Origin: Pseudanabaena frigida
GTDB taxonomy: Bacteria > Cyanobacteriota > Cyanobacteriia > Pseudanabaenales > Pseudanabaenaceae
Direction: 5' to 3'
NCBI GenBank assembly: GCA_003242085.1
Contig: QBML01000025.1
Coordinates: 18,112 to 82,111 of the forward strand
DNA length: 64,000 nt
Under the pieces are notes generated by a model. The model saw only the letters and a program-made list of their open reading frames with translations, had not been told where the DNA came from and searched no databases. Every line of letters starts with the position of its first letter. The stretch's first letter is position 1. Of the stretch, positions 29,501 through 36,243 are shown piece after piece. A program made the position numbers and the translations under genes.

Positions 29501-29599
29501 CATCAAAAACGTGCGTTCAGCTTCATCTGGACGCAGGTTGACGATTTTTAAAAATCGGCGCATCGGTGAATTAGAGTCGGGAATGGCGGGTGCACTCAT
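26564..29599 (-). CDS. Transporter-like membrane protein with C-terminal HEAT repeats
   Basis: A 1011-residue protein. Residues 15-430 hold about twelve hydrophobic segments and resemble the MFS or Npt1/Npt2 nucleotide-transporter fold (NLRPDEAERTFLMFLFYCAT, then FNIREIKRAFPLISTGIIVA). Residues from about 450 to 990 are HEAT-like helical repeats, for example DPSIEVRCALLRAIAATRAS and HPTGFVREAVISYLQIASPR. The frame ends at a single TAG (26564-26566), and the cNMP-binding gene starts one codon later in the same frame. Transported substrate is unknown. Confidence 0.75.
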   Translation of the reverse strand: MSAPAIPDSNSPMRRFLKIVNLRPDEAERTFLMFLFYCATSIGAVWLEYSSSTLFLEAYKAENLTWVYIATAFVVTAFGVFYSWLQKLFPLRWVMLGISFLLALPLPLAWMGLMQKGTFIYLAAVFGIRLWVEGIYVLSNINNDIAANQLFNIREIKRAFPLISTGIIVAEIVGGFSYPFLVSWVGAANMTIATCLMLFMGSCLLFYLSTRYRQAFPNSVYNGEEDSDLTPRSLQGNLRKYVWLLFGFFIAAQILFFMIEFQYQTQLETNLKTEEAIGSFLGIFGGIMGVFKLTLQLFGSSRIIERIGVFFAVLMPPIGIIITGTIAGFAPFGLLAGFVVLKFFDELFRFTIVAATAPTLFQAVPDLFRSQIQSFVRGIADPLATGGAGVLIWVVSEIFKQQRIGVDIFSHWFAAVIVLVAIVWVVIIWLLRRGYLELLIQSVERGQLSLLAVDTRELRRAVSESMTRADTQIEQSVCIDLLTQIAPQAVGESLAPLLSQMTPDLQAQSIDAMLENPEPKYLPYIREVMQSPHASPQVQALCLRYVLLADEKNRDIDSLRNYLGPEQNPIIRGTAVALMMRLGASSQVAEATNTLRHMITSSSQPERVLGCRALAEAAFMQSLRFYVPQLLQDPSIEVRCALLRAIAATRASEYFPSIIRGLHYKATRKAAHEALVMLGDDAISALLELAYSHRSPDNVRIQAWDILGEIATPTSISVLANNLPKSWGKHRRQILRTLIRIPQEQGIETILELIGRSGIEKMVIQELGVMTEAWAGVEDMPSDRVSTTETSLLLEALQNEAIDSLERIFLLMKLLYSASAIQAAAFNILSGSKSSLARGMEILDNTVDLSVKQVLLSVVDSRSIADKLSILSVIHPYKPLSPLRRLQQLVDLRYCLSDWTLACCFHIARTQFWSLPAEAMLKCLEHPTGFVREAVISYLQIASPRSLVKILPHLLKDRDSLVLAQARAISYYFQNNGENTLNLSDNSHERKEIDTEIKARMIGKPNGYGES

Positions 29600-29623
29600 A
29601 GGTGATGGCGATCGTTTGACGAT

Positions 29624-30448
29624 ATGGTACTACAAGAACGCAAATCTACAATGACAGCTACTTCGGCAATCACCTCAATTTCTCAAGGACATCTCAATAT
29701 CTGGGAAACTTGTCAGCGCAAGTATCAATATAAATATTTGCAGGAATTGAGTTTGTCTGAAGCTGATTTGAGTACTCAAGAAAAATTGTTATTGGGAGCA
29801 AATTTTCACTTACTCATGCAGCAAAAGGAGTTAGGTCTTGATGTATCAGTATTGGCCAGTAGTAATGTCAAGTTGCAGTTGTGGCTAACTGCGTTTGAAA
29901 ATCAACCTCCAAAGATGATTGTTGGCGATCGCCTGTGCGAGCATCGTCGAATTTTGGAAATACCAATAGAAATGTCGCTGCATCATAGTCAGAATCGCGA
30001 TCGCGGTCAAGGGTATTTTGTCCTAACTACAATTTATGACTTTTTGATTTTGGGCGATCGCCAAGCGCAAATCCTTGATTGGAAAACTCATCAAGTAGCA
30101 ATCCCCCATGACCAACTAAAAAACAATTGGCAAACTCGTCTCTATTTATATGTATTAGCTAAAACTACCAGCTATGCCCCCGAACAGCTATCGATGACTT
30201 ATTGGTTTGCCAATACTGCTGAGTCAGTGATCGTTTGCTACTCTCAGGAGGAATGCGATCGCACTGAAAAAAAATTACAGCAAATTTTGCTAGCGATCGC
30301 CCAAGCTCAAGACTATCCAAAACTACCAATTAATAGTTCAGCTTGTGATTTTTGCGAATTTCGCGATCGCTGCGATCGTGGGGATTTCGTAAATAAGTTT
30401 TTGCCAAGCAGTATTGAAGATATTCCGGAAATTATAATCTCAGCCTAA
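29624..30448 (+). CDS. PD-(D/E)XK nuclease-superfamily protein with Fe-S-type cysteines
   Basis: RecB/Cas4-like nuclease domain, 274 residues (a second ATG at 29651 gives 265 and fits the core better). It starts with ISQGHLNIWETCQRKYQYKY, carries the active-site pattern QILDWKTHQ (Asp, then Lys) and ends with CDFCEFRDRCD; with the Cys of WETCQRKY this gives the four cysteines typical of an AddB/Cas4 iron-sulfur cluster. No cas or add genes are adjacent, so it is a stand-alone member. Divergent from the transporter-HEAT gene with only 24 bases between. Confidence 0.8.
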   Translation: MVLQERKSTMTATSAITSISQGHLNIWETCQRKYQYKYLQELSLSEADLSTQEKLLLGANFHLLMQQKELGLDVSVLASSNVKLQLWLTAFENQPPKMIVGDRLCEHRRILEIPIEMSLHHSQNRDRGQGYFVLTTIYDFLILGDRQAQILDWKTHQVAIPHDQLKNNWQTRLYLYVLAKTTSYAPEQLSMTYWFANTAESVIVCYSQEECDRTEKKLQQILLAIAQAQDYPKLPINSSACDFCEFRDRCDRGDFVNKFLPSSIEDIPEIIISA

Positions 30449-30532
30449 AAGATGGTAGGTAATGCGAATAGTTATCGCCAATCTTTAAATACTCAACGAT
30501 TAATGATGCTTTTGAAAATCGAAATCCTTCTT

Positions 30533-30634
30533 TAGCAATCTAAGAGATAGCTAGTAAAAATCACAACCCAAACAAATTAAGAAGGCGTGAATCGCTTTTA
30601 TTTATTTGGGTTTTATAACGTAAGCAAAACTTGG
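30533..30634. repeat. Palindromic mini-element copy E (degenerate)
   Basis: Left end TTAGCAATCTAAGAGATAGC matches copies B and C, and the central arms ATCACAACCCAAACAAATTA and TTTATTTGGGTTTTAT are eroded. The right terminal repeat is lost. The rest of the 363-base gap 30449-30811 holds no supported gene; it includes the psb28 promoter region. Confidence 0.65.
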
Positions 30635-30811
30635 ATTTATCCCCGTAGTTGCACAAAAAGTTTTAATTGGTGGTTATCTCTTGCATGACTTCTACCTGCG
30701 TCAATTACGAATGCCTAAATACCAATACTTAGGTTTGTAACTGTTGCACTAATTTTGAGTTATGTTAATACGACTATGATTTTTAATAAATTTTTTTCAA
30801 GGTTTTAAGAA

Positions 30812-31153
30812 ATGACAGCAAAAATACAGTTATCAATCGGTATTGATGAAGAAGCTACGGACGTAAAAATCACGCGATCTAAAGATGGGGATACTAGTGT
30901 TGCTGTATTTATCTTCGATTCGCCCAACTGTATGACTGGCGAAAATGCCAGCAATAATGAAATTTTGGGGATGTACATGATTGATGAAGAAGGCGAAATG
31001 GTGACTCGTAATGTCAATGCCAAATTCATCAATGGTAAATCGGCTGGGATCGAGGCAATTCATAAAATAGAGGGTGAACGCGACTGGGAACGTTTTCTCA
31101 GATTTATGAATCGTTATGCTGAGTCCAATGGTATGAGTCTGAACAAAGCCTAA
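30812..31153 (+). CDS. psb28: Photosystem II assembly protein Psb28
   Basis: A 113-residue soluble protein that binds PSII assembly intermediates (RC47 and CP47 side) on the cytoplasmic face and helps assembly. The pattern IQLSIGIDEEATDVKITRSK then DGDTSVAVFIFDSP and GMYMIDEEGEMVTRNVNAKF matches Psb28 across cyanobacteria, as does WERFLRFMNRYAESNG near the C terminus. It stands alone, with mini-elements on both sides. Confidence 0.93.
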   Translation: MTAKIQLSIGIDEEATDVKITRSKDGDTSVAVFIFDSPNCMTGENASNNEILGMYMIDEEGEMVTRNVNAKFINGKSAGIEAIHKIEGERDWERFLRFMNRYAESNGMSLNKA

Positions 31154-31252
31154 ATTTTAGATCCCGTTGTGTTTGACATTCCCTCCTAGGCGCAAGGCAT
31201 TCCTGTGTTTGTTGTAATGCGATTTGCTAAGAGGCTTGCCAAGATCATGCGA

Positions 31253-31364
31253 TAGCAATGAAAGAGATAGCTAAGACAAATCAAAACCCAAATAAATAGA
31301 GGCGGCACAAAGCGGCGCCTCTATTTATTTGGGTTTTATGTTTTAAGCAAAACCTGCATTGCTA
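31253..31364. repeat. Palindromic mini-element copy C
   Basis: 112 bp, the best-preserved member: ends TAGCAATG and CATTGCTA, left flank AAAGAGATAGCTAAGACAAA, central arms CAAAACCCAAATAAATAGAG and complement, right flank GTTTTATGTTTTAAGCAAAA. A second copy follows 55 bases later. Confidence 0.85.
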
Positions 31365-31418
31365 CATCGGCTAATTGGTTGGCGTCTAATCTTAAAAGTT
31401 TTTGTGAGTTTGCAGTTA

Positions 31419-31529
31419 TAGCAAAAAAAGAGTTAGCCAGTAAAACCAAAACCCAAGAAATGAGTTGCGGCGCTTCGCGCCGCAACTCATTTCTTGGGTT
31501 TTATGTCCTAAGCACACCTTGCTTTGCTA
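31419..31529. repeat. Palindromic mini-element copy D
   Basis: About 111 bp, with ends TATAGCAAA and TTTGCTAT; a TA precedes it at 31417-31418. The central stem is changed (CAAAACCCAAGAAATGAGTT with complement) but still paired in full, which shows compensating change or independent copying. The gap 31154-31641 is otherwise empty. Confidence 0.85.
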
Positions 31530-31641
31530 TCACTCTAATCATCAAATTTAATCTCTAATCTTATTAAGTTAGGTTTATACAAACTGAGATCGCGATCGCT
31601 GTTAACATCGATACTAATTTCTGGAAAGGAGACAGCATTCG

Positions 31642-32604
31642 ATGTCCGCAGTCAATCAGCAAGAAGTTTTGGCAAGCTTTAAGGTTTTGGTAAGCATGGC
31701 AAAAGCCGATGGCAAACTTCTCGAAGAGGAGTTTACAAGTCTTGCCGACACTTTTGAAGAGATTCATTTACCAGAAGGCGTTACCGTCGATCGCCTCTTG
31801 AATGAAGACGATGAACCAATCGATACATTACTCGCGCAAATTACTAGCGACATTGCGCAGGAAATGGTTTATCAGTCAGCTTACGCAATGGCAAATATTG
31901 ATGGTGAATACAGTCCTGAAGAACAAGCACTTTTAGAAAAGATTGGTAAAACCTTTACTAACTCCAAACTTTGGGGTAAGCAAGAATGGTTGGAAACTTT
32001 AGAGCGTCGCTCTACTAGATTGTCTATCTCCGAGCAAATCAGCCAAATTGACGATCCTGAAAAACGGGCAGTTGAGGTCGAAAATGCAATTACCGATACT
32101 TGTTTTCTCAATGCAGTCTTAGGTGCTTTTCCGCTTCCTGGAATTGCGATCGCCTTTGATATGCTGATTTATTGGAATCAACTCGATCTCGCACAGACAA
32201 TCGGACAAAGTTGGGGCTACGATCGCGACAAAGAAAATCTTCGCAAAGCTCTATTTGGCAGTTTGGGTATTACTGGCACGAGAATTGCAGTTAGCAACTT
32301 AGCCAAACTAGTACCCGTGTTTGGGATGGTTGTCGGAGCAACTACAGCTTTTGCTAGTACATGGGCGCTTGGTAAAGTTGCTAATGAATATTTTGCCTCG
32401 GGCGGTGAAATGGATGCATTTAGCCTTCGTCAAGCTTTTAAAAAGGCAAAGAAAGAAGGCGAAGCAGTTTATAAAACCAAAGCTGATGAAATTACTGCTA
32501 AGAAGCAAGCAATTGAACCTGTGGTTCAATTGCTAAATGAAGAGTTAAAAGCAGGTAGTATTAGCCCTGAAGAATATCAAATTAAGATCAAAGAGCTTCT
32601 TTAG
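31642..32604 (+). CDS. TerB-like and DUF697 domain protein
   Basis: A 320-residue protein with three parts. Residues 1-110 are TerB-like helices with acidic metal-binding patches (SMAKADGKLLEEEFTSLADT and YAMANIDGEYSPEEQALLEK). Residues 135-255 form a DUF697-type membrane domain (TDTCFLNAVLGAFPLPGIAI). The last 30 residues, ending ELKAGSISPEEYQIKIKELL, resemble a SHOCT motif. Such proteins are widespread in cyanobacteria, possibly linked to membrane stress; no function is established here. Confidence 0.75.
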   Translation: MSAVNQQEVLASFKVLVSMAKADGKLLEEEFTSLADTFEEIHLPEGVTVDRLLNEDDEPIDTLLAQITSDIAQEMVYQSAYAMANIDGEYSPEEQALLEKIGKTFTNSKLWGKQEWLETLERRSTRLSISEQISQIDDPEKRAVEVENAITDTCFLNAVLGAFPLPGIAIAFDMLIYWNQLDLAQTIGQSWGYDRDKENLRKALFGSLGITGTRIAVSNLAKLVPVFGMVVGATTAFASTWALGKVANEYFASGGEMDAFSLRQAFKKAKKEGEAVYKTKADEITAKKQAIEPVVQLLNEELKAGSISPEEYQIKIKELL

Positions 32605-32700
32605 AGATATCTATCAAAGGGGTTGATTGCCGAGTCATTTTTTTATGTGTATGGCTTCAACTTCCTTTAAATAGAAGCTTACGATAAGTGAGCGGAGTTG

Positions 32701-32760
32701 AACGCTTAGACCAAAAAGAGGGTTGCGGCGCGCCGTAACCCTCTTTTTGGTCTAAGCGTT
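32701..32760. terminator. 60-bp near-perfect palindrome overlapping the ispE end
   Basis: Arms of 30 bases pair with one mismatch: AACGCTTAGACCAAAAAGAG on the left and its complement on the right, which includes the final codons and stop of ispE. It lies between convergent genes and should end transcription from both sides. Confidence 0.75.
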
Positions 32761-33660
32761 GAAGATAGAGCTAATTAAACTTTTAACGACCCAAACATCA
32801 AGATCTTCAGTCCTAACTGCTTCAGCAATCTGATAGGCTCGATCTAGATCTGGCGCGATCGCGAATACTGTCGAGCCAGAACCCGACATCATCGCACCGA
32901 GACATTCTCGATCTAGCAATTTATTTTTGAGATCGGCGATCTCAGGATATTCAGGTAAAACTACACGCTCAAGATCGTTATACAGAAAGCGCCCAATTTT
33001 TGTCGGTGCAGACTCTCCACCAGAGGCGATCGCGGTAACCATTTGACTTGATAGATTGCGATCTTTGACTTTACTCGTGGCAAGCAAACCTTGCGACCTG
33101 AAAGTCTGATATGCCCATGCAGTAGAGATTGCAATATTACGGGGCTTGCAGATAACCAATACTAGATCGATTAGATCTGGCAGGGGCGAAAGGCTCTCAC
33201 CTCGGCCCGTAGCCAAAGCTGTGCCACCAGCAACACAAAATGGGATATCTGAGCCCAATTGGGCTGCAAAATCGCATAGCTGTGACTGCGTGAGTCCCAG
33301 ATCCCAGAGTCGATCGATCCCCACCAAAACTGCTGCTGCATTTGCTGAACCTCCAGCTAAACCAGCACCCATCGGAATTTGCTTGTCGATCGCAATTTCT
33401 ATCCCCCCAATATTAGGATATGTATTTTGCATCAAGGCTGCAGCCTTGTAAGCAAGGTTAGTGCGATCGCATGGTACTTCGGGATTATTACATAGAACGT
33501 GAATCTCATCATTACCGATTTTACGCATATCTATGCGATCGCATAGATCGATACTCTGCAAGACCATCACCAGATCGTGATAACCATCAGGACGATTGCC
33601 TGTAATCTCTAGATAGAGATTAATTTTTGCGGCAGACTTGAGAGAAATACGCGAAGTCAT
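32752..33660 (-). CDS. ispE: 4-diphosphocytidyl-2-C-methyl-D-erythritol kinase
   Basis: Phosphorylates CDP-methylerythritol in the MEP pathway to isoprenoids (carotenoids, phytol, quinone tails). The 302 residues carry the substrate block SAAKINLYLEITGNRPDGYH, the GHMP-kinase ATP loop PMGAGLAGGSANAAAVLVGI and the C-terminal MMSGSGSTVFAI. Its ATG overlaps the pipX stop by 4 bases (ATGA), so it is translationally coupled to pipX. A second start cannot be excluded. Confidence 0.95.
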   Translation of the reverse strand: MTSRISLKSAAKINLYLEITGNRPDGYHDLVMVLQSIDLCDRIDMRKIGNDEIHVLCNNPEVPCDRTNLAYKAAALMQNTYPNIGGIEIAIDKQIPMGAGLAGGSANAAAVLVGIDRLWDLGLTQSQLCDFAAQLGSDIPFCVAGGTALATGRGESLSPLPDLIDLVLVICKPRNIAISTAWAYQTFRSQGLLATSKVKDRNLSSQMVTAIASGGESAPTKIGRFLYNDLERVVLPEYPEIADLKNKLLDRECLGAMMSGSGSTVFAIAPDLDRAYQIAEAVRTEDLDVWVVKSLISSIFNA

Positions 33661-33926
33661 TGGGAAAAAGTTCGCTTGTATATGTGTTGGAGATTTTTTT
33701 GATCGGTATCAGAACCTAGGCGACGCAGCGATCGCATCTGATTTTCAACCATGAGCTTAGCATCAGCACGCGAGACAGGCTCAAACAGGACTCCTTCGGG
33801 ACTATTTGTAATCAAGAAGAATAACCTTTGTGCGTAGAGAGTGGTAAACAAGCTACGAAATTCATCTACTTTACACAAGCGAGATAGCAAGCCAAAAGTA
33901 GGATGATTTAGATAATGTTCGGACAT
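33657..33926 (-). CDS. pipX: PipX, PII-interacting coactivator of NtcA
   Basis: An 89-residue protein found only in cyanobacteria that shuttles between the PII protein and NtcA, raising transcription of nitrogen genes when nitrogen is scarce. The sequence YLNHPTFGLLSRLCKVDEF then LFTTLYAQRLFFLITNSPEG and ADAKLMVENQMRSLRRLG matches PipX closely along its length, including the Tudor-like N-terminal half. It overlaps ispE. Its product would act at the NtcA site upstream of urtA, in the same window. Confidence 0.94.
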   Translation of the reverse strand: MSEHYLNHPTFGLLSRLCKVDEFRSLFTTLYAQRLFFLITNSPEGVLFEPVSRADAKLMVENQMRSLRRLGSDTDQKNLQHIYKRTFSQ

Positions 33927-34117
33927 TTGGCGGGCAGAGAAATTTATTGAGTAGAAGGAGCAGAATTTTTCTGTATCGTAAACAACATGAGTTTAACGAA
34001 GAGATCGCGATTGAGCATTTAAGATAAAGCTTAAAAACTCCTAGAAATTAGACAATACAACCTATTCGAAAATATTGTGATTACTATTCTGATATGTTTC
34101 GTGCGATTAATTAGAAA

Positions 34118-34570
34118 ATGTTATCAAACCTTAACGACTTTTTATCGAAGTCCGAGCAAATTATGTACCAAGTATTTAACTTTCGGATTCTTGCCAGAAT
34201 TTTCTCAGTCATTGTCACAATTGCTATTATTTTCGCCTCACCTAGTCACGCGATCGCTGCCGAACGTCGCCCTATAATTCCTGCTCATGGTCAGCCGATC
34301 CTTAGTGGCAATATGCATGGCTCCGATTGGATTGCCGCCTCTGAAGAATCGAAGCTAGCCTATTGCGAAGAAGCTTTTGCCGCCTTTCGCGGCTCTGCAG
34401 CTCAGAGCTATATCATCAGTCATAATATTCAAAGCTTGAGTCCCCAAGGGTTATGCGATCGCATGGATCAGTACTACAGTCTCGAAGACTACATAGACGA
34501 TCAACTGGGATCGGCAGCAGCGATCGCCCCGATCCTGTTTGCTGATACTCCTCTTGGAACTAAATACTGA
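34118..34570 (+). CDS. Secreted protein of unknown function
   Basis: 150 residues from this ATG, or 135 from a second ATG at 34163 that places the hydrophobic stretch ILARIFSVIVTIAIIFASPS as a standard signal peptide with cleavage near HAIAA before ERRPIIP. The mature part of about 100 residues is compact, with two cysteines (YCEEAF and GLCDRM) that could pair. I do not recognise the family. It is a single gene, divergent from pipX-ispE. Confidence 0.65.
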   Translation: MLSNLNDFLSKSEQIMYQVFNFRILARIFSVIVTIAIIFASPSHAIAAERRPIIPAHGQPILSGNMHGSDWIAASEESKLAYCEEAFAAFRGSAAQSYIISHNIQSLSPQGLCDRMDQYYSLEDYIDDQLGSAAAIAPILFADTPLGTKY

Positions 34571-34931
34571 GCTAGAAATTAGATTAAAAAAGCTCTGCTT
34601 AAACCCAAACAGTCTTATATGTAGCAGTCCTAAATCATTTTCGAGATTCAGGGTTTTGAGGAAGCATCCCCCCTTCGGGTGTACTATCTCAAAACATAAG
34701 TGGGAACGGCTATAAAAACTACAGGATTACTTAGGGAACAAGAGTGCCAAGCTCCTTGTCTGTAATGCATAGAGTCGAGATAAACATTGGTTAAACCGAT
34801 CTTAATCCGTATAATTACTCATTAGATATGTTTATGGATATACAAAAATACACATGACATAGGCTAAAATCTGATGCATAAATATTTTTGTGGTGTGATC
34901 GTAACGCTTTAAAAGCGTTTTAAAAGGAAGT
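34571..34931 (+). promoter_or_regulatory. Leader region of the desA operon
   Basis: 361 bases without a gene. Near its end is a 17-base palindrome, AACGCTTTAAAAGCGTT (34903-34919), directly before the ribosome binding site AGGAAG at 34925-34930. Such a structure next to the start could affect translation with temperature, which would fit a desaturase, but that is speculation. An earlier stretch near 34640-34690 forms weak hairpins (CATCCCCCCTTCGGGTG). Confidence 0.4.
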
Positions 34932-35114
34932 ATGAGCAAACAAACTGAAGCCCCAACAAAAGAGATTTCTCCATTGAACGTAACTGCTAAAAAGTTGTAT
35001 TCCGAAGAAGTGCAAGCTGAACTTGCGGAACTGCAATCAGATATTGATGTTCTTTTACAGCAATTGCAAAGCTTGAGCCGTCAACGCCTGACCACAGTAG
35101 GGAGTGCTCAGTAG
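34932..35114 (+). CDS. Small conserved-type protein upstream of desA
   Basis: A 60-residue hydrophilic protein: an N-terminal 20 residues rich in Thr, Lys and Pro, then a heptad-patterned helix [20 protein letters not shown] ending in a Ser-Gln-Arg tail. A good ribosome binding site precedes it. Its TAG overlaps the GTG of the desaturase by 1 base, so the two are co-translated. I do not know a function; a helix that pairs with other proteins is the simplest reading. Confidence 0.7.
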   Translation: MSKQTEAPTKEISPLNVTAKKLYSEEVQAELAELQSDIDVLLQQLQSLSRQRLTTVGSAQ

Positions 35115-36154
35115 TGGTTGCCATACAAAACTCCTCACACACTCTTACCCCTGAGACTACCCTCCGCGACATTATCAAAACTATCCCTTCTGAATACTTT
35201 GAGAAGAAACCTCTCAGAGCTTGGTTGGGCGTGTTGCTTTCCTTAACAGCCGCTGCACTTGGTTATGCGAGCATCGCTTCGTCTCCATGGTACTTGTTAC
35301 CTTTCGCTTGGATTTTCACTGGTACTGCCCTAACAGGCTGGTTCGTAATTGGTCATGACTGCGGACATCGTTCCTTCTCCAACAAAATTTGGGTTAACGA
35401 TCTCGTCGGACATATTGCTTTCTTGCCACTACTTTTCCCTTTTCATTGTTGGCGCTTCAAGCACGATCACCATCACCTACACACCAACAAGATGGGTGAA
35501 GATAATGCTTGGTATCCCTTTACTGTTGAAGAATACGAGCAAGGAAAAGGTTTGACTTCTGGCGTATATCGCTTAATTCGTACTCGTTTTTGGTGGATTG
35601 GCTCAATTATTCATTGGGCAAACTTGCACTTTAATGCAAATCTATATCCTGAGCGTCAGCAAGAACAAGTTAAGTTTTCTTACCGCTTAGTAATCGTTTT
35701 TGGTGCGATCGCTATTCCTGCTTTGATAATCACTACTGGCTTCTTAGGATTTATAAATTTCTTTTTGATGCCTTGGTTGGTCTATCATTTCTGGATGAGC
35801 ACTTTCACTATTGTTCATCACACAATGCCAGATATCCAATTTAAAGATAAGGATAAATGGCGCGCAGCAACCGATCAACTGACTGGAACCGTACATTGTG
35901 ATTATCCAGCTTGGGTGGAATGGCTATGTCACGATATTAACGTGCATGTTCCTCATCACGTTTCCACAGGTATTCCTTCCTACAACTTGCGTCTCGCACA
36001 CAAGTCTCTTGATGAAAATTGGGGAAAATGTATGTATAAGACTAAGTTCTCTTGGGAATTGATGAAGGATATCGGCGATCGCTGTCATATCTACGACGCT
36101 GAAAAGTGCTATAAAACTTTTGCTGAAGTTGATGCTTCTAGTAAAGTTATTTAA
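35114..36154 (+). CDS. desA: Acyl-lipid delta-12 fatty acid desaturase
   Basis: Inserts the second double bond into C18 acyl chains on membrane lipids using ferredoxin. The 346 residues (GTG start) have the three histidine boxes HDCGH (81-85), HDHHH (117-121) and HVPHH near residue 284, plus four membrane segments. [20 protein letters not shown] and [19 protein letters not shown] closely match DesA and not DesC or DesB. The GTG directly overlaps the upstream stop codon. Confidence 0.92.
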   Translation: MVAIQNSSHTLTPETTLRDIIKTIPSEYFEKKPLRAWLGVLLSLTAAALGYASIASSPWYLLPFAWIFTGTALTGWFVIGHDCGHRSFSNKIWVNDLVGHIAFLPLLFPFHCWRFKHDHHHLHTNKMGEDNAWYPFTVEEYEQGKGLTSGVYRLIRTRFWWIGSIIHWANLHFNANLYPERQQEQVKFSYRLVIVFGAIAIPALIITTGFLGFINFFLMPWLVYHFWMSTFTIVHHTMPDIQFKDKDKWRAATDQLTGTVHCDYPAWVEWLCHDINVHVPHHVSTGIPSYNLRLAHKSLDENWGKCMYKTKFSWELMKDIGDRCHIYDAEKCYKTFAEVDASSKVI

Positions 36155-36183
36155 TTAATAATTAATCTAACTAGTTTATTAAT

Positions 36184-36219
36184 AATAAAAAGAGGTCGTT
36201 TTACGTCCTCTTTTTTATT
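36184..36219. terminator. Bidirectional terminator after desA
   Basis: Stem AATAAAAAGAGG with CCTCTTTTTTATT around CGTTTTACG, between convergent desA and the glucosidase gene, with T-runs on the desA side. Confidence 0.75.
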
Positions 36220-36243
36220 GTCATCGGCATAGCTATGGAAATC

